DNA of 10,527 nt from an uncultured Oscillospiraceae bacterium (GTDB taxonomy: Bacteria > Bacillota > Clostridia > Oscillospirales > Oscillospiraceae), in NCBI GenBank assembly GCA_934659445.1, contig CAKUHV010000060.1, positions 1 to 10,527 on the forward strand. Reading direction: 5' to 3'. The position numbers and the translations under genes are program-made. Positions 7,938 through 10,527 of the stretch are shown here, piece by piece (position 1 is the stretch's first letter; each line of letters starts with the position of its first letter). The notes under the pieces are model-generated. The model made no database searches. It saw nothing but the letters and a program-made list of their open reading frames with translations, and was not told the origin of the DNA.

Positions 7938-7960
7938 ATTTTGAATCTTTGAATCTGCGT

Positions 7961-7987
7961 GTTCCCGGCCCCAGCGGGGCCGGGAAC
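7961..7987 (+). promoter_or_regulatory. U-less hairpin between aminotransferase and ispE
   Basis: gttcccggcccc (7961-7972) pairs perfectly with ggggccgggaac (7976-7987) around a 3-base loop, extendable by one T-A and one G-T pair outward. No T-run follows on the plus strand, so termination would be inefficient and readthrough into ispE is possible. I see no separate ispE promoter in this 83-base gap. A short direct repeat, tttgaatc twice, lies just before the hairpin. Confidence 0.65.
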
Positions 7988-8020
7988 ATCTGATCTTGCG
8001 AAAGACGGAGGGATGACGCC

Positions 8021-8872
8021 GTGGAGACGCTGGCCTATGCAAAGCTGAATCTGACCCTGGATGTGCTCTCCCGGCGGGCGGACGGCTATCACGACATGAG
8101 GATGGTGATGCAGTCCGTGGAGCTCACCGACCGGGTGAGCCTGACGCCCAACGGGACGGAGCGGATGCGGGCCAGCTCCAATCTGAGCTTTTTGCCCACC
8201 GGGGAGAAGAATCTGGCCGCCGCCGCCGCTCTGGCCTTCTACCGGGCTCTGGGCCGCCCTGCCCGGGGCTGGGACATCGCGCTGGACAAGCACATTCCCG
8301 TGTGCGCCGGCATGGCCGGGGGCAGCAGCGACGCTGCCGCCGTCCTCCGGGCCCTGAACCGGGAGGAGGGGGAGCCCTTTCCCCCCGAACAGCTGGCCGG
8401 GATCGGGGCGCAGGTGGGCTCCGACGTGCCCTACTGTGTGCTGGGGGGCACCGCTCTGGCCGAGGGCCGGGGCGAGGTGCTGACCCCCCTGACTCCGCTG
8501 CCCCAGTGCTGGGCGGTGATCTGCAAGCCTGACTTCTCCGTGTCTACGCCGGAGCTGTTCCGGACCATCGACAGCGTGCGTCTGCGCCGCCGCCCGGATA
8601 CGGCGGGGGTGCTCCGCGCTCTGGAGCAGGGAGATCTGGAAGGGGTGGCCCGGCGGATGTACAACGTGTTTGAGGACGCCCTGCCCCAGCGGCTGAACAG
8701 CCGGGTGCAGGATGTAAAGACGCTGCTCATCCACCACGGGGCCCTGGGAGCCACCATGAGCGGCACCGGCTCGGCCACCTTCGGCCTGTTCCTGCGGGAG
8801 GAGAATGCCCACCGGGCGAGCCGGGCGCTGAAAGAGCGGTACGCCGACGCCTATGTATGCCGGACGTTGTGA
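8021..8872 (+). CDS. ispE: 4-diphosphocytidyl-2-C-methyl-D-erythritol kinase
   Basis: IspE phosphorylates CDP-methylerythritol with ATP in the MEP route to isoprenoid precursors. The 283-residue length is exactly in the family range. GHMP-kinase features are in order: AYAKLNLTLDV with Lys8 near the N-terminus, the ATP-binding PVCAGMAGGSSDAAAVL at 93-109, the catalytic aspartate Asp135 in GSDVPYC, and a C-terminal SGTGSATFG glycine motif. The start is GTG at 8021, preceded by ggaggg with 8 bases of spacing; an ATG at 8013 is out of frame. The gene sits between the aminotransferase and a strong terminator, with spoIIR next, and may be read partly from the upstream operon promoter. Confidence 0.96.
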   Translation: METLAYAKLNLTLDVLSRRADGYHDMRMVMQSVELTDRVSLTPNGTERMRASSNLSFLPTGEKNLAAAAALAFYRALGRPARGWDIALDKHIPVCAGMAGGSSDAAAVLRALNREEGEPFPPEQLAGIGAQVGSDVPYCVLGGTALAEGRGEVLTPLTPLPQCWAVICKPDFSVSTPELFRTIDSVRLRRRPDTAGVLRALEQGDLEGVARRMYNVFEDALPQRLNSRVQDVKTLLIHHGALGATMSGTGSATFGLFLREENAHRASRALKERYADAYVCRTL

Positions 8873-8884
8873 CAGGAAAGCGAG

Positions 8885-8919
8885 ATCGCGCTTCGCAGAA
8901 GGCGGAGCGCGATTTTTTT
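8885..8919 (+). terminator. Intrinsic terminator after ispE
   Basis: A 12-bp stem pairs 8885-8896 with 8902-8913 (one wobble) around a 5-base loop, followed by a run of seven T residues (8913-8919). It begins 12 bases after the ispE stop. Confidence 0.94.
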
Positions 8920-8999
8920 GCGTCCGGGGTATAAAATAGAGGGATGCGGGTCATACTGTCAGGTGATCCGGCGAAGGGCTGGAAATCTTGAAAGGAAGC

Positions 9000-9016
9000 G
9001 CCCCGCGGCGCGGGGC
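9000..9016 (+). promoter_or_regulatory. GC hairpin touching the spoIIR ribosome site
   Basis: gccccgc (9000-9006) pairs with gcggggc (9010-9016) around ggc, ending one base before the gggag ribosome site (9017-9021). The spoIIR promoter was not firmly found: TATAAA at 8930 lacks a good -35, and a forespore-type (sigma-F) match nearby is imperfect. Confidence 0.45.
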
Positions 9017-9028
9017 GGGAGCTTGAAA

Positions 9029-9646
9029 ATGGACCGCAAGTTGAAAAAATGGGAGCTGTGTCTGATGCTTGGGCTGCTGTGCGCCCTGGCTTCCGGTGTC
9101 TGGCTGGAGCGGGAGCAGACGGAGCTGTCCGACCGGGTGATTCGCCTGCACGTGATCGCCAACTCCGACAGCCCGGCCGATCAGGCCCTGAAGCTGGCCG
9201 TGCGGGACAGGGTGCTGGAGCAGGCACAGGAGCTGTACCCCGCCGGGGCGGATCTTGAAACGGCCCGGGCCGCTCTGGAGGGCGGTCTGTCCCGTCTGGC
9301 CGCCGCGGGGCGGCAGGAGGTGGAGCGGCAGGGCTGCTCCTATCCGGTCACGGCCCGGCTGGTGCGCTGCCATTTTCCCACAAAGGAGTATGACGGCTTT
9401 GCTCTGCCTGCCGGGGAGTATACCGCCCTGCGGGTGGTCATCGGCGAAGGAGAGGGCAAAAACTGGTGGTGCGTGGCCTTTCCGCCCCTGTGTCTGGGGG
9501 CGGCCAGCGAGACGGTGGACGATGCTGTGTCCGCCGGCCTGTTCACCACGGATCAGGGGGCGCTGATGACCCGGGACGGGGAGGGCTATGTGCTGAAGTT
9601 CAAGGCCCTGGAGCTTTGGGACGAGCTGAAGCGTAGCATAAACTGA
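9029..9646 (+). CDS. spoIIR: Stage II sporulation protein R
   Basis: SpoIIR is made in the forespore during endospore formation and exported to the space facing the mother cell. There it triggers SpoIIGA to process pro-sigma-E. The 205-residue protein begins MDRKLKKWELCLMLGLLCALASGVW, a membrane/signal segment at about residues 8-26. The family core follows (from residue 33): LSDRVIRLHVIANSDSPADQ, then LKLAVRDRVL, and later NWWCVAFPPLCL. Start ATG at 9029 is chosen from gggag 7 bases upstream; an in-frame TTG at 9023 is a less likely alternative. The gene shows the host belongs to a spore-forming lineage. It is separated from ispE by a terminator, so it should have its own forespore-timed promoter. 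Confidence 0.94.
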   Translation: MDRKLKKWELCLMLGLLCALASGVWLEREQTELSDRVIRLHVIANSDSPADQALKLAVRDRVLEQAQELYPAGADLETARAALEGGLSRLAAAGRQEVERQGCSYPVTARLVRCHFPTKEYDGFALPAGEYTALRVVIGEGEGKNWWCVAFPPLCLGAASETVDDAVSAGLFTTDQGALMTRDGEGYVLKFKALELWDELKRSIN

Positions 9647-9678
9647 CAGGAGGCCCCGGCAAAGCCGGGGCCTCCTGT
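9646..9678. terminator. Shared hairpin between convergent genes
   Basis: A perfect 15-bp stem pairs 9646-9660 with 9664-9678 around aaa (ttt on the other strand), starting at the last base of the spoIIR stop. It lies between convergent spoIIR and the minus-strand gene ending at 9693, so it could stop both transcripts. T-runs are weak on both sides. Confidence 0.75.
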
Positions 9679-9692
9679 TATGCCTATGCAGC

Positions 9693-10166
9693 TTATTTGC
9701 TTCGGGAGCACTTCTCCGCGTCGATGGCCAGCACCACCATCAGGGCGCACAGGGCGTTGCGGGGGTCATGGACATCGATGACGTATGTATCCGTCAGGCG
9801 GAACAGCTCCTTGCTGATGGCGGCTACCTCGTTCCCCCGGTCGTCCAGGATCTGATAGTCCCACTCCCAGAAGCTGCCGTCCACCTGCCAGCCGTTGCAG
9901 TCGATGTTGAAGCGGGGGGCAAAGAGGGAGAATTCCTTGGTGATGCACCCCAGATAGCTGTCCCCCAGGTACAGCTCGAACCGGGGCAGAAAGGTGAGGA
10001 CGCGCTGCTTTACCGTGCCCAGCTCGTTCCCGGCGGGGTCAAAGATCTTCAGACAGTGGCCCCAGGCCAGCTGCCCCTCCACGGTGTAGACCGTGTCCCC
10101 GTTTTCATCATAGATGTCGTAGCTGTCGAACCAGGAGAAGAAACGTTGTTTGAACAGCAGCTTCAT
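9693..10166 (-). CDS. LURP-one-related / tubby-like (LOR, YxjI-type) family protein
   Basis: This 157-residue protein starts MKLLFKQRFFSWFDSYDIYDENGDTVYTVEG, the usual opening of bacterial LOR proteins, and continues as alternating beta strands (LKIFDPAGNELGTVKQRV, FELYLGDSYLGCITKEF, WEWDYQILDDRGNEVAAISKE). It ends in a hydrophobic helix (NALCALMVVLAID). The family has a tubby/scramblase-like beta-barrel fold; no biochemical function is settled for the bacterial members. Translation starts at 10166 behind aaaggag with 7 bases of spacing. It follows murC by 24 bases on the same strand and is probably co-transcribed with it. Confidence 0.88.
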   Translation of the reverse strand: MKLLFKQRFFSWFDSYDIYDENGDTVYTVEGQLAWGHCLKIFDPAGNELGTVKQRVLTFLPRFELYLGDSYLGCITKEFSLFAPRFNIDCNGWQVDGSFWEWDYQILDDRGNEVAAISKELFRLTDTYVIDVHDPRNALCALMVVLAIDAEKCSRSK

Positions 10167-10190
10167 AGGACCGCTCCTTTCGTCAAAGAC

Positions 10191-10527
10191 TCATTGCTCT
10201 CTTTTCAGCAGGGCCTCCCCCGCCAGATAGATGTCCCCGGCTCCCACGGTGAGGATCAGGTCTCCGGGCTGGGCCAGCTGGGCCAGCCGCTCCGTCACGT
10301 CCGCCAGAGTGGGGCAGAACTCCCCGCCGGGGATCTCCCGGGCCAGATCGGCGGAGGAGATGCCCAGAGTGTTCTGTTCCCGGGCGGCGTAGATCTCCGC
10401 CAGGATGGTCTTGTCCGGCAGCTTCAGCACGTCCACAAAGTCGCGGAACAGCTCGTGGGTGCGGGAGTAGGTGTGGGGCTGGAAGGCGGCGATGACCCGC
10501 TTGAAGCCCAGTCCCTTGGCCATGGTC
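10191..10527 (-). CDS. murC: UDP-N-acetylmuramate-L-alanine ligase, C-terminal part
   Basis: About 111 C-terminal residues are present; the gene continues beyond the right edge. MurC adds L-alanine to UDP-MurNAc using ATP in peptidoglycan synthesis. The segment holds the Mur-ligase C-terminal domain with the MurC-typical FQPHTYSRTHELFRDFV sequence, followed by LAEIYAAREQNTLGISSADLA and a closing GDLILTVGAGDIYLAGEALL. The reading frame is open through the window end, and the Met near 10523 lies inside the domain, so it is not the true start. The stop is at 10191-10193, 24 bases before the LOR gene. Confidence 0.95.
   Translation of the reverse strand, partial: TMAKGLGFKRVIAAFQPHTYSRTHELFRDFVDVLKLPDKTILAEIYAAREQNTLGISSADLAREIPGGEFCPTLADVTERLAQLAQPGDLILTVGAGDIYLAGEALLKREQ

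Noticed and set aside
8930..8935. Sigma-A promoter for spoIIR at TATAAA
   Set aside because: The position 17 bases upstream (gcgcga) is not a -35; a forespore sigma promoter is expected but the match is imperfect.

Overview
The window is about 10.5 kb of GC-rich DNA. It most likely comes from a spore-forming anaerobe of the Clostridia, for example an Oscillospiraceae-type gut bacterium. This is an inference: there is a spoIIR sporulation gene, an MEP-pathway ispE, a fused TAXI-type TRAP transporter, strong GGAGG-type ribosome sites and sigma-A-like promoters, and GC-ending codons predominate. I did not identify a species.

Layout, left to right. Bases 1-165 hold two or three copies of a short element (core ctgtccccgcgaggggt) spaced 60 and 73 bases apart. 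They look like the worn end of a type I-E CRISPR array, though other explanations remain open. After a gene-less leader comes the most unusual gene (388-2256): one 622-residue protein joining a helical N-terminus, a PIN-nuclease-like domain that has lost part of its acidic active site, an atypical protein-kinase domain and a C-terminal zinc ribbon. It ends at a clear intrinsic terminator.

Bases 2309-2792 are a long regulatory region with phased A-tracts, a near-perfect sigma-A promoter, a split inverted repeat at the transcript start and a 5' UTR hairpin. It drives a TAXI-family TRAP transporter: a lipoprotein binding protein (2793-3866) and a fused 4TM/12TM permease (4058-6013). The two are separated by a perfect 17-bp hairpin and a structured, repeat-containing spacer, and closed by a strong terminator.

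A second promoter (6175-6203) starts an Lrp/AsnC regulator gene (6271-6750) overlapping a class I aminotransferase gene (6747-7937), an arrangement like the alaR-alaT pair of Bacillus. ispE (8021-8872) follows after a U-less hairpin and ends at a strong terminator. spoIIR (9029-9646) comes next and converges, over a shared hairpin, with a minus-strand pair at the right edge: the 3' end of murC (running off the window) followed by a LURP-one/tubby-like gene.

The right two-thirds is mostly ordinary housekeeping and transport. The part that looks accessory and possibly new is the left end: the PIN-kinase-zinc-ribbon protein beside CRISPR-like repeats.
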